Assembly: GCA_963691705.1 (NCBI GenBank)
Contig: OY829539.1
Location: 40,805,656-40,869,655, forward strand
Length of the DNA: 64,000 nt
Direction: 5' to 3'
Source: Viola odorata
Lineage: Eukaryota; Streptophyta; Magnoliopsida; Malpighiales; Violaceae
This document shows positions 47,647 to 58,124 of this stretch, in pieces (the first letter of the stretch is position 1; each line of letters starts with the position of its first letter). The notes beneath the pieces were generated by a model. The model made no database searches and was not told where the DNA came from. It saw nothing but the letters and a program-made list of their open reading frames with translations. Both the position numbers and the translations under genes were made by a program.

Positions 47647-48143
47647 AGCAAACCAACAAAAAAGGAAATCTGAGAAGGGACGAATTGATACCTTAAAGGA
47701 GAAGAATCGCAGAGAAATCGGCGGACAGTGACAAGCGGCCGAAAAGGTATTCGGAGAAGAAGACGAAGGAAGACAAAAAGGAAAATTCGAAGTGAGGGCA
47801 AAAGTTTTGAGAAATTGAAGGATGGCCCTTCTTAAAGGATAAAAATGCCACCGCATTAATTGAGTCACCAATCGGGCGAAGACGCGTGTAAAAGAAGTTG
47901 GCCACGTGGAAGCGCATTAAAGAAATTTGAAAAAAGAGAAGTTATTCGTCGAGACTCCCCAAAGGGGCGAGACAGTATCGACCCGGTCAGAGTAACCGCG
48001 AAGCGATTGCCTCAGTCAGGCCAACCACTTGCGTTAGCTATCACCAAGAACCAGCAGGCTAACGGAAGTAACGACAAAAAAGGAAAAATAGAAAGCATTA
48101 TTTTATTCATAAAACGCCAATAGGCGGGTACAATGCAAAACGG

Positions 48144-48566
48144 CTAATCCTCATCAGGCCAATAAATGCCGGGGTGATAAACCCCGTCATCATCAAGGAA
48201 CAGCATCTTCCCGTCAGCATTCGGGACCGGCTGGTCTGCCTCCTTTTCTGGGCAGGACCCTGACGGGCATGATTTTCCTTTGGCGCTCGAATCTGTCAAC
48301 CCCGCACCAGCACTGATGGGAAAATTCTCGTTCAGCGAGCAGTCAGGGGAAGGAAAACGTTTGCCACCCTCTTGAGTAGCAGAACCAGAAGAAGCCAAAG
48401 TCGCAAAGGGCGTCTTGGAAGTCCGTTTCCCCTGCTTCTTACGACCCTTTCGGCGGACCGGAGGCCTCCATGGTGGCGAAGGAGGGGGGTGATCTGAGTC
48501 TAGCGAAGTTGGGGGAGTCGGAAAGGAGTCACGATCCATGGAACTTAAGAAATAAAAATCTGCCAT
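48144..48566 (-). CDS. Antisense gene C of Tat-2 (small Pro/Ser/Lys-rich protein)
   Basis: 141 residues from MADFYFLSSMDRD. I chose this start because a TATA-like box lies about 70 bp upstream; an in-frame Met 20 codons earlier would lie very close to that box. It has a Pro-rich opening (TPPTSLDSDHPPPSPPW), a strongly basic stretch (RRKGRKKQGKRTSK) that could act as a nuclear localisation signal, and an acidic C-terminus ending IYWPDED. No known domain recognised. The Tat-1 copy (55299-55724) keeps the same layout and a C-terminal SYWPNDD, which argues for a real gene. Confidence 0.7.
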   Translation of the reverse strand: MADFYFLSSMDRDSFPTPPTSLDSDHPPPSPPWRPPVRRKGRKKQGKRTSKTPFATLASSGSATQEGGKRFPSPDCSLNENFPISAGAGLTDSSAKGKSCPSGSCPEKEADQPVPNADGKMLFLDDDGVYHPGIYWPDED

Positions 48567-48630
48567 GCCACCTGCAAAAGCAAAAAAGAAGGAAAAGGAA
48601 GAAGATGAACAGGAAAGGGAAACCAAACTC

Positions 48631-48642
48631 CCTTATATAGCC
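48631..48642 (-). promoter_or_regulatory. TATA-like box upstream of antisense gene C
   Basis: The minus strand reads CGGCTATATAAGGGAG, ending about 65-70 bp before the gene C start. This is a near-ideal plant TATA box at a normal distance. Confidence 0.62.
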
Positions 48643-49053
48643 GAGTGAGCATTTCGATCCCTGAAAAATCAATTAAGACGCTTGGGAAAAATAACTGCAA
48701 TTGCAGAATCCGATCCGTCACAGGCGCGTCTGCTCGATGAATGCACCAATCAAAGGGCACCAAAGAACCGCCCAACCACCTGCCACTGAAAAGACGACCC
48801 TGTAACAGTCAAGACAGAGCATTCATTGCTAATCCCCGGAACACGACCACTGCAATACAATGTCCCGAGGAAGACCTATTTTCAGTTGGGCTCATGACAA
48901 ATATTTCCAACCAATAAAGCAAGCAACCACGCAAGAAAAAGAGAAGACTTGGGAAAAAGCAGAGACAGTTATTTATCTATGGCCAGGTGGCCTTAGCGTT
49001 CAAATATGTACAAGAAACATAAGAAAAGCAACGAGAAGAAGCGGAGCCAGCGG

Positions 49054-49437
49054 TCAGATATTGGACCCCGCATCATCTTCCCCTGGCACAACGAGAACCT
49101 CCCTTAAAGCGTCAGCGACGGAGGTCAGTTCGGAAGAGCAAGCTCTCATGCCCTTTAGGCAGCAGGCCAACAGATCTTTCCTCTGCTGCAGCATCGAGGC
49201 CACCACATCAAGGTGAGCACTGACAGTGGCCAGTTTCGCCAAACTCTCTAGGGGATTAAAATCCTCCAGAGTTATTCCCAACTGTCTAGACAGAATAGGG
49301 GTTAGCACCCCCCGCAACTCCAGGACATCCTCGGAGGTCTTGGTGATCATCCTCTCCAGGAAGCCGATGTCACCCTCAGTAAGATTCTTCAGGGTCAGAG
49401 TTTTGGAGATCAGGAAATTGCGAGTCAGTTCATCCAT
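49054..49437 (-). CDS. Antisense gene D of Tat-2 (small helical protein)
   Basis: 127 residues starting MDELTRNFLISKTLTLKNLT and ending GEDDAGSNI, with no break. Predominantly helical by composition, with regularly spaced Leu residues (LERMITKTSEDVLELRGVL, LAKLATVSAHLDVVASML). No known family recognised and no membrane segment or signal peptide. The Tat-1 copy at 56251-56640 shares most of the sequence but has one stop. A TATA-like box lies about 65 bp upstream in both copies. Confidence 0.75.
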   Translation of the reverse strand: MDELTRNFLISKTLTLKNLTEGDIGFLERMITKTSEDVLELRGVLTPILSRQLGITLEDFNPLESLAKLATVSAHLDVVASMLQQRKDLLACCLKGMRACSSELTSVADALREVLVVPGEDDAGSNI

Positions 49438-49496
49438 GGCGGAATACGAAAAGAAAGAACGTGAAAAATATGAAGAAATCGGCACAGAGAAACCTC

Positions 49497-49508
49497 TGAT
49501 TTATAGAT
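49497..49508 (-). promoter_or_regulatory. TATA-like box upstream of antisense gene D
   Basis: The minus strand reads GGATCTATAAATCAGAGG, centred about 65 bp before the gene D start. The Tat-1 equivalent at 56700-56712 reads GGATCTATAAATGCAATC at the same distance. Confidence 0.65.
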
Positions 49509-49636
49509 CCTGACAAAAAAAAACCCGTCAGAACCATCTTCTGAGGCAAAACCGCCCGGTACATAAAGGGACTCTCCGTGAGAGAAGGAACGTTAGCCCT
49601 TGGTAAACACTCGGGCTCATTTTCAGTTGGGCTTAT

Positions 49637-50208
49637 GATAACAATCCACCTAAAAGAAAGGGTATTTTCGCCTATCACCCGGTGGGAAGAGGCATAGCTA
49701 CTGTTTCACACCACCACGGTAGGGACAAGATCTCTACCTTCCCCAAAGGCTAACGCTACAGAGGCTAACGGGGCCCTACCGGCTCCTCTCACGGACTTCC
49801 TGCTTGGCTCAAAGAGTTATCTCACCCCCAGAGGAAACCACGCGTCAGGATTAACGCTCCGGCCACTATCCTACCGCGGCAATATCTACCTAAACACCTA
49901 CCGCCGAGGTAGCGTATCACGATAAGGGCGAATCACAGACCCTAACGCGAGCGATAGCTCCGTACCCGTTTACTCGGGCGGGAACGCCCCCTTTCTTCTA
50001 TAAATTCCTCCCCCACAAAGGAGGCAGGTAAGCGGACTTGACTGGCCAAAACTCTTGCCAATTTCAGTACACCTACTGACTTAAGCATCGGAGTGTTTCC
50101 GCCGGAGACCCCCTCCGGCGCATTGCAGGTACCGTGGACCGTTGCGCACACTGATCTGAGAAGAGCTGCTCCGCCATACATCCTTCGGCAGAAGACAAAT
50201 TATTATCA
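49637..50208 (+). repeat. 3' LTR of Tat-2
   Basis: Near-identical to 34672-35243 with about a dozen point differences, several of them C/T or G/A. It is followed directly by the CCCGC target duplication. The sequence before it (TTTTCAGTTGGGCTTA) is not a conventional polypurine tract. Confidence 0.96.
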
Positions 50209-50593
50209 CCCGCCAACAAAACTGGCGCGAGTCCAATCACATTGATTTTATATGATTCGAGAAATAGGACCTAAGGACCCTATTTGTCATCTCTTTCATC
50301 ATGGGAAAGATACTTCTTTCTGGAGGAATGTCATCCTTGACGGGGTCCAGCAATGGTTAAGTTGAACCTGGCAAAACCCGTCACCACAATCGGGATGGTA
50401 ATGGCACGATAACCGTGCTATGAAAAAAGTAAATGAAAAAGAAGTACAGAAAAGAAATTGACAACAAAGAGAACCGGTACCGCAGATATGCCATTGTTTG
50501 AACGCCCATAAAGGGTCGCAAAAATATGCAAAAGATGGACAAAAAAGGTTAACACTCAATCCTCACAAAAAAGAAGGGGCGATGATACCCTAG

Positions 50594-52982
50594 CTACAAC
50601 TGGTGCTCTGACATCCCCCGCTCGGGGTAACCTTCTGATCTGGCCAAGCGAAAGCCCTCGTCATTAAGATCAGAAGAATTCTTCAAAAAGGCATTAGAAA
50701 CAGCATCACCTTCGTAAAATTCTTCCCTATGAATTTCCACAAAGCAATCAGCCATGATGGAACTCGTCTTTTCAACATACCACCGACACTTGATGGTTGT
50801 TTCCTCCTCAAGGGTCGTTTTCTCCCTTGCCAAGGCTGCTCTCTCATCTGCTAGGGCTGCTTTCTCTCCTTCGAGGGCGATACTCTTTGACCGCTCAGCC
50901 GACAGAGCGGCGTTAGAAGCGGCCAACTATTCCTTCGCCTCTCTTGCTTCCTCTTTGGCTGCCTCCAGGGCCCTTACACATCTGTCTCGCTCTTCCAGCA
51001 TCCTCTATTTCTCCTCTTGCTCCTGTGAAAGCCTGGCTGCGGAAGCGGCAAGGTCAGCCACCCTTTGCGATATGCGCTCGATATAGTGATGAAACCGAAG
51101 GAAACCAGTGAAAAGGTTAGAGCGCAGCAAGTCAGCTTGCTCTTCGTCTCCCTCAGCAGTAAAAGTGCTTCGTTCTTCAGGAGACGTTAGCATGTGGGCA
51201 ACCAAGAATGAAGCAGTGATAGCCGAGTTATCGCCCCCATGGCCGCGATTCCTGAATTACGCAGCGTAGACATATCCACTAGATGAGTGATAGGCCCAGC
51301 GGCGTTATATGAGCTTACATCAGCCAGAAGATTGGACACTATCGTCCCCTCACCAAAGCATTTAAGCGCGGAAGCATCGGAAGGAACAAAGACCACGGCG
51401 GCAGGAGAGGGAGGCTGGTTAGAAGTGGAACCTCCCTGGGGCCCGAATGTTTCATTGTAGACCACGTTAGAGGAATAGCGAGGAACTTCCGAACCAAACG
51501 AAGGCGGAGAAGTCTCAAAAGGCCCAAGCATGGCCATGTTCTCAAAAATGCTAGCGGTTTGGCATGGGGGAGGTGCTGAAGAGTGAAGGACAATTTGAGG
51601 CCCCTCCCCGACATTAGCTTGACTAGAGGACAGGCTCGTGCCTGCTCCGTTGGGCCTCTGCCTCTTCCTTGGTTGAGTCAGGATATGCCTCAAGTCCATA
51701 TTGCCCCGCGATAGTAAATGAGTAGAGGCACCAGAAGTATCCTGTACAGAAAAACAATCGCTAGAAATCAAAAACAAAAGAAAATGCAGAAAGTCATCGA
51801 AAAATAGCATAAGAGGCATCGGGGAGCATTTGCAGTTACCGTTTCAGCGATAGGAGCTTCTGAAGAGGCGGTCGCGTCTGAAGAAGGCAGAATTGGTGGC
51901 TGGAGGGTGGTAATGCTTCTTGTTCTCCTTTTCTTCTTTCCTTTTGTGGAAGCCTTGCGAGTGACTGGCTCTACATGAAGGGCAACAATTGATATGACAG
52001 GAATACCAACAGGAATGGTGTCAGTTTCCTCGTCCACCGAAGCAGAAGATGTGTGGGGAGGAATTGAAACAGTAACGGGTGGAACAACTGAAGTAGTGGC
52101 GATATCAGCGACCACAACCGTTGGCTCAACCACCACTCTTTGTCGTAGCCTCCTCAAGCGCCTCCTAACACTCTCATGAATGTACTTGGGATCAGTCGCT
52201 ACAAAAGCATAAGACAGCGTTAGCGTTAGTACTAATGCCGAAAACTAAAAAATGATGCGATACTCACGTCTAATGTAGGCTTGGATATCGGTCCCGCAGG
52301 CGAGAAGGCGGGTGTGAACACTGATTTCTAGTTCGAGTAACTTATCAAACCAGCCTTGTTCTGTCTCATTAAGAGCCTCCCGGTGCCAAGCACTGTCCTT
52401 GATGCCCTGGTTGAAGCCAGACCGCCACCACGGATCCGGAACCTCGGGAGTCTCGATAACAAAAAACTGCTCTTTCCATTTATCGATGGAAGACTCTAAA
52501 TGAAGGAGCTTCCAGGTGAAGTTCTTGAGCGAATCGTCATCATAACGAGGTGATATCGCTATCACACCCCGACGGTTATACATCCGAAACAAAGATTTGA
52601 GTAATGCAAGGGAAGGAGATGTAATTCCCTTATACTTGCAGAGTTCTAGAAAGGCATAAACGCCGCAGTAGGCATTTGGAGCCAATTGAACAGGGATCAG
52701 ATCCAGAGAAGTGAGCAACTCTTGGATAAAAGAGTCCACCAAAAATTGAAAACCATAACGGAACATCTGGGCATACAAGATTCTGCGTTTACCAGTCAAA
52801 ACGCTGTTTAGGCGTAAAGACTCAGGGGCGACAGAAACTTCAAAGCCCTCAGGGATTTTAGCACCGTGATCGATTAAATGTTTATGGAGAATGGTAGAAG
52901 AAGTAATACTACTGGTTATGGTTTCTAATTTTTCTTCATCAATCGATTTGGAACCAGAAGCATGAGTTTTTCTCTTGCCCAT
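50594..52982 (-). pseudogene. Antisense gene A' of Tat-1, broken
   Basis: Counterpart of gene A. Inferred exons: 52982-52268, 52198-51840 and 51741-50594, with introns of 69 and 98 nt and GT-AG ends. The first intron has the same phase and length as in gene A. Starts MGKRKTHASGSKSID; domain segments LRLNSVLTGKRRILYAQMF and SPRYDDDSLKNFTWKLLHLE match gene A. The last exon has a Ser/Pro-rich part, a frameshift near 51210, a stop near 51003 and one near 50927. Then comes a coiled coil of Ala/Glu/Lys repeats (EGEKAALADERAALAREKTT), ending GMSEHQL. Splice sites and exon order are conserved although the protein is now broken. Confidence 0.78.
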
Positions 52983-53148
52983 GGTGAAAAAATAAAAAGA
53001 TGAAGAAGATAGCAAAGGGAATAAAGAAGTACCTTTTTTGAGAAGAAAATCGAAGCACCCAGGAGATGAAAACCAGAAACGCAAGACGATTCGAGAAGAT
53101 GCAGAGAAAACAGATTATCGAAAGTGGAAAAAAGAAATAAAGTGTTGG

Positions 53149-53160
53149 GTTTTATAACCC
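53149..53160 (-). promoter_or_regulatory. TATA-like box upstream of antisense gene A'
   Basis: The minus strand reads AGGGTTATAAAACCCAAC, about 170 bp before the A' start at 52982. Confidence 0.5.
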
Positions 53161-53562
53161 TAAGGGGCTAAGAGAAATAACTACTGGAACAGTCTCCACA
53201 CGCGTGACAGGCGTGGGCAATGAGTGCAACCCTAGAAAAGCGAGAAGACGTTTTGGTTCGATCAAATCACACTAGCCCTAGCGTCCTGATGAGCAGACAC
53301 GTGTCTCTAAACCATCCTAATCCCTCGCTCATATTAATGAGAGGATCCCGAGCATTAAATGCTCCAAAAAGTATATTTGCTTTATAAGAAAAAGGTCAAG
53401 CATGATGACGTAATCAACAAGATAATGCCAAGAAGCAAATTAATCGTTATCCAAAAGCGGAATGACAATCGTTATTATGCAAGCGTTATCAATTATTACA
53501 AGACAAATGAAACCAATGTTTGAAGAAAAATAAAGCACTCTCAAGGCGCCGCCTTGCGCCCG

Positions 53563-54813
53563 TCACGGAAGAACTCCTTTGTTGCCCCCGACATCTATAT
53601 CCTTCAACCTCTCGAAGGAATAGTCAGCTATCTTGGCAGGATCGAAAGCCTCGCTACGATAATAATCTGGGAATCCAGCGGCAAAGGCTTGTATCGCCTT
53701 ATCTTTCCACCGCGATATCTCGTTGGCACTTTCGCTAGCTTCGCGTCGCGAGCCAATATCTCTTCACGAAGGAGAGAGTTTCTTCTGTCGGCAGCCACCA
53801 GTTCTGCCTCCAAGAGCTCTATCTTGGCCTTACCTATCGACTTCTCTCTGGCCAATTCAGCACGGCAGTCGTTAAGCTCTGCTTGGGTGTCGTTCTGGTA
53901 GGTTACCGCGCCTGGCAACAGTCTTGAATCTTTTTCTTTTGGGTGGAACGGCAGGATGACTGGAACTCTCAGGCGGAGGAGACGGTGGCAGTGACTGAAG
54001 CGGCCTCACGTTCAGAGGAACGTCCTTATCGCTCGACGGTTGATTTCCAGCATCACCTACCAGCAAGACATATCAGAACTTCTCTATAAGCTTGTGCAAG
54101 GCAAACTCTCGAATGCGAAAAGATGAGTTCAGCTTCAGCAGCATGTTCGTTTGTCGAAGTTCTTCCTTAGACACGATTGACGGGTTTGTCCAAATGGAAT
54201 CATCAAGACACTGATTGAAGCTCCTAGGCCAAGGGCGGAAAGGCAACTTCACGATGAAGAAACCGCTCTTCCAATCGGCCATAGTCTTTTCGAAGCGTCG
54301 GAATTTCTGCCAGAATGACTGCACCAACGCGTCATTCCATCTTGGAGTGATATCTATCACACAGTTGCGGCACCTAAAACTAAAGAACTTACGGAATAAA
54401 TTGACAGACGGGACAAGGACACCCCGCAACTCGCAAATATGAATGAAGGCATGAATCCCGCACCAAGAAGGAGGCGTAATCTGAGCCGGATTGATGTCAT
54501 ATCGAACTAATAATCCTTTCACCGCTTCGTGAATGGGAAAACGAAAGCCGTAAAGGAACATATTAAAATATACCATCCTATCGCCCCCCGATAGAGGGTC
54601 GTGAAGCCGATGACCGGCATCGGGAATTCTGACGGAGTAACCAGGAGGGAAAAAGATACCGTTTTCCTCCAACTCTACCTCTAATACCGCTTGATCAACA
54701 AAAATACTGGGTGTTCTCTCAATTTCTAAATCTATAGGCCGCTGGAGACTCCTCAAAGACCTATTTGTGGCCAGAGGCCACTGAGAATCCTTGGGTATCC
54801 TAGATGTACTCAT
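53563..54813 (-). pseudogene. Antisense gene B' of Tat-1, internally deleted
   Basis: Counterpart of gene B. Starts MSTSRIPKDSQWPLA; the domain segments VYFNMFLYGFRFPIHEAVKG, ITPRWNDALVQSFWQKF and WKSGFFIVKLPFRPW match. After the intron region come DAGNQPSSDKDVPL and KRKRFKTVARRG. At about 53920 the sequence jumps to the coiled coil (ELAREKSIGKAKIELLEAEL), so roughly 250 residues of linker seen in gene B are missing. A frameshift near 53750 leads to AIQAFAAGFPDYYRSEAFDP and a stop at 53563. Only one coiled-coil unit is present, against two in gene B. Confidence 0.75.
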
Positions 54814-54995
54814 ACTGAATCAGCAAGAAGAAAATCTGAGGAAAAAGAAGTGAAGTACCTTGGACAAAAGGTGGTGGACAAAACCATCGGCGCCGGTGAA
54901 CGGTGGTCGTAACTTCCTTCGAAGCAAAAAACTTAGAGAGAGAAGGAGAAAATTTCGAAGCTCAAGAAAAGAGTATTAAAAGAATGTAGTTTCCC

Positions 54996-55008
54996 CCTTT
55001 TAAAGGCT
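54996..55008 (-). promoter_or_regulatory. TATA-like box upstream of antisense gene B'
   Basis: The minus strand reads AGCCTTTAAAAGGGGGAA, about 190 bp before the B' start. Gene B has a weaker TTTTTATCCTTTAAGAAGGG at the same distance (47826-47846). Confidence 0.42.
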
Positions 55009-55298
55009 GAGTTCGAAAATTGAACAGCCTGTAAAAATGGGACACGCCCCAAAGCAAAAGTGACATGTGTAAAAAACCTCAGAAGGATATTTATGTCTAC
55101 AGCATTTATATCTTCTGAGGGGGGCAGTTACTGATAATCAGTTGCAAGCGGTTACATCGAGGCAACAATTAGTTTCTCAGCGATAGCCATCTATCAGAAG
55201 AAGAGCTAACGCCCGAACGTGCAAGACTAAAAAAGCCAAAGCATCACTTCATTTAATAATAGCCATACGGCATCTACATGGGGTTGCCGGGGGTGGAA

Positions 55299-55724
55299 TC
55301 AATCATCATTGGGCCAGTAAGAAGACTAGTAGCAATACTCCTTGTCTGAGGACGGAAGCTCCTCATCAACAAAAGGAGGCGATTTGTTAGTCTTCCACTC
55401 CGGACTCGGCATTAATGATTTGGATTCCTCCTTTGTAGCAGAGGATAACGCCTTTGTAATGGTATCGCCTGGAGGAATCTCCTCTTCAAACCAATCAGTA
55501 GGAGGAAACAATTCTTTGCCTTCACCAGCCGGAGGGGCTGAAAAAGAAGAAAACCAACCAGTGGTTTTAGAGCACGTTCTTTTCTTTGATCTCTTCCGAC
55601 CTCTATGGTGGGGCAATCGCCTCTTCCGGTACGGCAGCGAAGGAGGATTGTCAGAATCCAGTGTAGTTGGAGGAGTCAGAAGAGATTCTCGCTCATCGGA
55701 GACCTGGTCATATGAATCAGCCAT
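55299..55724 (-). pseudogene. Antisense gene C' of Tat-1, one premature stop
   Basis: Counterpart of gene C. Starts MADSYDQVSDERESLLTPP, then a basic stretch (RKRRLPHHRGRKRSKKRT), a Ser/Pro/Glu-rich middle and a stop at 55326-55328. Beyond the stop the frame continues SSYWPNDD to a second stop at 55299, matching the IYWPDED end of gene C. The loss of function is therefore a late single-codon change. Confidence 0.7.
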
Positions 55725-56250
55725 GAGAGACTAAAATCAGTAGCAGCAGGAAAATTCAAAGAAGAAGATGAACAGGAAAAGGGAGAAGAACTCCCCAAAA
55801 TAGTTAAAATGGTGAGACTCTTCGGATACTCCACAAGTGAGAGAAGAATAATTTAATGCATCTCGAGAAGATCAACCATAATGGCAAAATCAAATTCCTT
55901 GATCACGCCTGTTGGGATTTCTTGATGATCAAAAAGCACCAAAAAACTGCCCAATTAGTAAATGTTAAAGAAGCGGCGCATGATTAGTACAGAACGGTTC
56001 GCCAGAGCAACCGTTGCCACCTGGCAGAAAAAGAAGAATAAATGCTGCAGAAGTTTGGCCAATGGCAGACTCATTTTTAGTTGGGCTGACACAACCCTCA
56101 ACCGAAGCAAGGGCTAATGCCCTAAAAAAGGAAAGAAATCGCAAGCTCAATAACGGGAAAAAGTTTATTTACGGCCTAACGGCCTAGGCATACATTCGCA
56201 TACATAATGCATATAAAGGAAAAACAAAAAGAAGGCACAGCGGCAAGCCT

Positions 56251-56640
56251 TCAAGCCCAAGACCCGGCATCATTGTCATCATCCACCAGCAGAGTAGGGA
56301 TATCCCTCAAAGCCTCCACCACAGAGGTCAGCTCAGAAGAGGTGCTTCTCATGCTTTTAAGGCAGCAGTTGAGTAGATCCTTTCTCTACTGAAGCATGGC
56401 GATGGTAACCTCGATGCGGCAGGCAACAATGGCCAACTTGGAAACATTCCCGATGGGATTGAAATCCTCCATGGTAGCAGCCCCGATCCTGGACTGAATG
56501 GGGGTCATCATTCCCCGGAGCTCCAGCATGTCCTCACCAGTCTTCGTCAGCATGTTCTCCAGGAAGCTGACATCACCCTTAGTGAGATTCTTGAGGGTCA
56601 AGGCTTTGGAAATCAGAAAGTTTCTAGTAAGATCGTCCAT
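56251..56640 (-). pseudogene. Antisense gene D' of Tat-1, one premature stop
   Basis: Counterpart of gene D. Starts MDDLTRNFLISKALTLKNLT at 56640. A stop at 56386-56388 replaces the Gln before RKDLL; the frame then continues to DNDAGSWA and a stop at 56251, matching GEDDAGSNI of gene D. The two proteins align over their full length, making D the most conserved of the antisense genes. Confidence 0.75.
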
Positions 56641-56699
56641 GGAAAAGTAATAAGTGAGAAGTAGAGAGAGTGTGAAGAATCTGCACCGAAAAAAGGATT

Positions 56700-56712
56700 G
56701 CATTTATAGATC
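56700..56712 (-). promoter_or_regulatory. TATA-like box upstream of antisense gene D'
   Basis: The minus strand reads GGATCTATAAATGCAATC, about 65 bp before the D' start. Sequence and spacing match the Tat-2 box. Confidence 0.62.
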
Positions 56713-57348
56713 CGAGATAGTAGCCACTCGCAAAGGTGCGCGCCTAAAAAATCGAGCCATCCTGTTATCCTGAAGCTGCCGAAGGGAAAGGCTAATGTGG
56801 AACTTCTGATAAATGCCCGAGATACTCAAGTGGAGTACGGATTGAAGCTCAAAAGAACGTAAAGACCTCACAATTTATAGGTGGCCAGCAACGTAAAACC
56901 GCGTCAATATTGCCGGTAGCCATGACGTAAGACCGCACAAGTTGTAGGTAGTTCATGACGTGAGACTACATCAATATTGTAAACGACTTACAGCAAAGCC
57001 AGATCCAATGAGCTCGGATGGAAAAGACGACATCAACTACTCCCCGACATGTGTGCGTGAAAGCCTCTAGAGGAAAAGGAAGGAAATATCGCCTTCAGAA
57101 CGAAATTCAGAGAACCTAATCCCCGTCAACTTGGTCAGCGCCCTCACTGTGATCAATAGTTATTGCAAGCGATCGGTTCCCGTTGTCCGCTTCGCTATCA
57201 TGTATCATGTACAAAAGAACTAACAAAGAAGTTAGAAAAACTCAGAGGTTCCCATGAATCTGACACGGCACGAAGGGAGTAACGTTTCTCCAGAACCCCG
57301 GAAAGGAAGCCCTTGGTAAACACTCGGTCTCGTTTTCAGTTGGGCTTA
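56713..57348 (+). other. Region between antisense gene D' and the Tat-1 3' LTR
   Basis: No ORF. A short imperfect repeat (CGTAAAACCGC, CGTAAGACCGC, CGTGAGACTAC with GTCAATATTG) lies at 56880-56990. The last 50 bp (GCCCTTGGTAAACACTCGG through CAGTTGGGCTTA) are almost identical to the sequence before the Tat-2 3' LTR. Confidence 0.6.
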
Positions 57349-57803
57349 TGATAACAATTGATGAAACACCAAAGGTACATTCGTCTTCTCACCCGAAGTC
57401 AAAGCCGGATCCCTGTAGACCTTGACTGGCGACAGCACCCGGCTACCGCCCTCGTTAGATCGAGGAGTCCTGAGATGTCCCGCTGGCGATATCCCGTCAG
57501 TGATATCCTATCCGGCTGACGCATGATGACGTCATTTGGGGCGTTATCTTCCTTCGATAACGCCCACCCCTAGGGTAACATCCTTTCTTTTGCCTATAAA
57601 TACCCTCCATTTCTAGATCAAAGGTAAGACTGAGATTGCTACTAAATCTCTGCCAAATTTTATAGCCATACTAACTTAAGCATCGGAGTGTCTACGCCGG
57701 AGCCCCCCCTCCGGCGCTTTGCAGGTACGACGGACAACCGCTACAGTAATTCGAGACGGTCGAAATCTCTACCCCGCTCCCCTCAGAAGTCCGAATCTTA
57801 TTA
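57349..57803 (+). repeat. 3' LTR of Tat-1
   Basis: 455 bp, starting TGATAACAATTG and ending CTTATTA, followed by the GTATG duplication. It has CCTATAAATACC (TATA box) and the same CGCCGGAG...CTCCGGCG hairpin as the 5' copy. The two LTRs differ by several indels. Confidence 0.93.
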
Positions 57804-57808
57804 GTATG

Positions 57809-58124
57809 GAATAAATAAATAATAAAGAGAGAGGGGATAGGATCAATTAAGAGGGGGAATATTAGTGGTAAAAAGAAATAGAAAAATGGGAAAGAATAAA
57901 TTAGAGAATAAAGTAAATAAACATCCTAATTAATATAAACAACTTCAGAATAAAAGCAACAAAATAAAACTAATAGATAAAAAAGACAAAATCCAAAAAG
58001 ACGAAAATAATTAAAAGTTCTTGCAATAAATAAAGGTATTAGATGGGTGAAACAAAACGAGAGGCATCACCTCTAGGTGGCCTTCTTTAACGTCCAGGCC
58101 TAGACGTTCACAGGCTATCTAGGG
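57809..58124 (-). other. Athila A spacer after pol
   Basis: AT-rich, purine-biased on the plus strand, no gene. In Athila A this joins directly to 27320 once Tat-1 is removed. Confidence 0.6.

Larger units (their letters stand above)
34672..50208 (+). mobile_element. Tat-2: younger Tat-lineage element nested in Tat-1
   Basis: A complete 15.5-kb element with 5-bp target duplication CCCGC (34667-34671 and 50209-50213). LTRs of about 572 bp each start TGATAACAATCC and end ATTATTATCA. I count about a dozen substitutions plus one indel between them, roughly 2% divergence, so it is much younger than Tat-1. Order: 5' LTR, primer site, gag-pol (35329-41159), tandem repeats (41240-42190), antisense genes A (44860-42575), B (47646-45473), C (48566-48144) and D (49437-49054), 3' LTR. 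Confidence 0.97.
27321..57803 (+). mobile_element. Tat-1: Tat-lineage Ty3/gypsy retrotransposon with antisense genes, split by Tat-2
   Basis: The outer Tat element lies between 5-bp target duplications GTATG (27316-27320 and 57804-57808). LTRs start TGATAACAATTG and end TTATCA (5' copy) or TTATTA (3' copy). Order: 5' LTR, primer site, gag-pol (27919-33792), repeat-rich 3' region (33793-34671), Tat-2 insertion (34672-50213 including its duplication), then antisense genes A' to D' (52982-50594, 54813-53563, 55724-55299, 56640-56251) and the 3' LTR. Without Tat-2 it is about 14.9 kb. Stops, at least three frameshifts and divergent LTRs show it is old. It sits in Athila A between pol and the Athila-type ORF. 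Confidence 0.95.

Noticed and set aside
27321..57803. A single giant 30-kb element with two gag-pol units
   Set aside because: The second unit has its own LTR pair and CCCGC target duplication, so it is a nested insertion, not a tandem gag-pol element.
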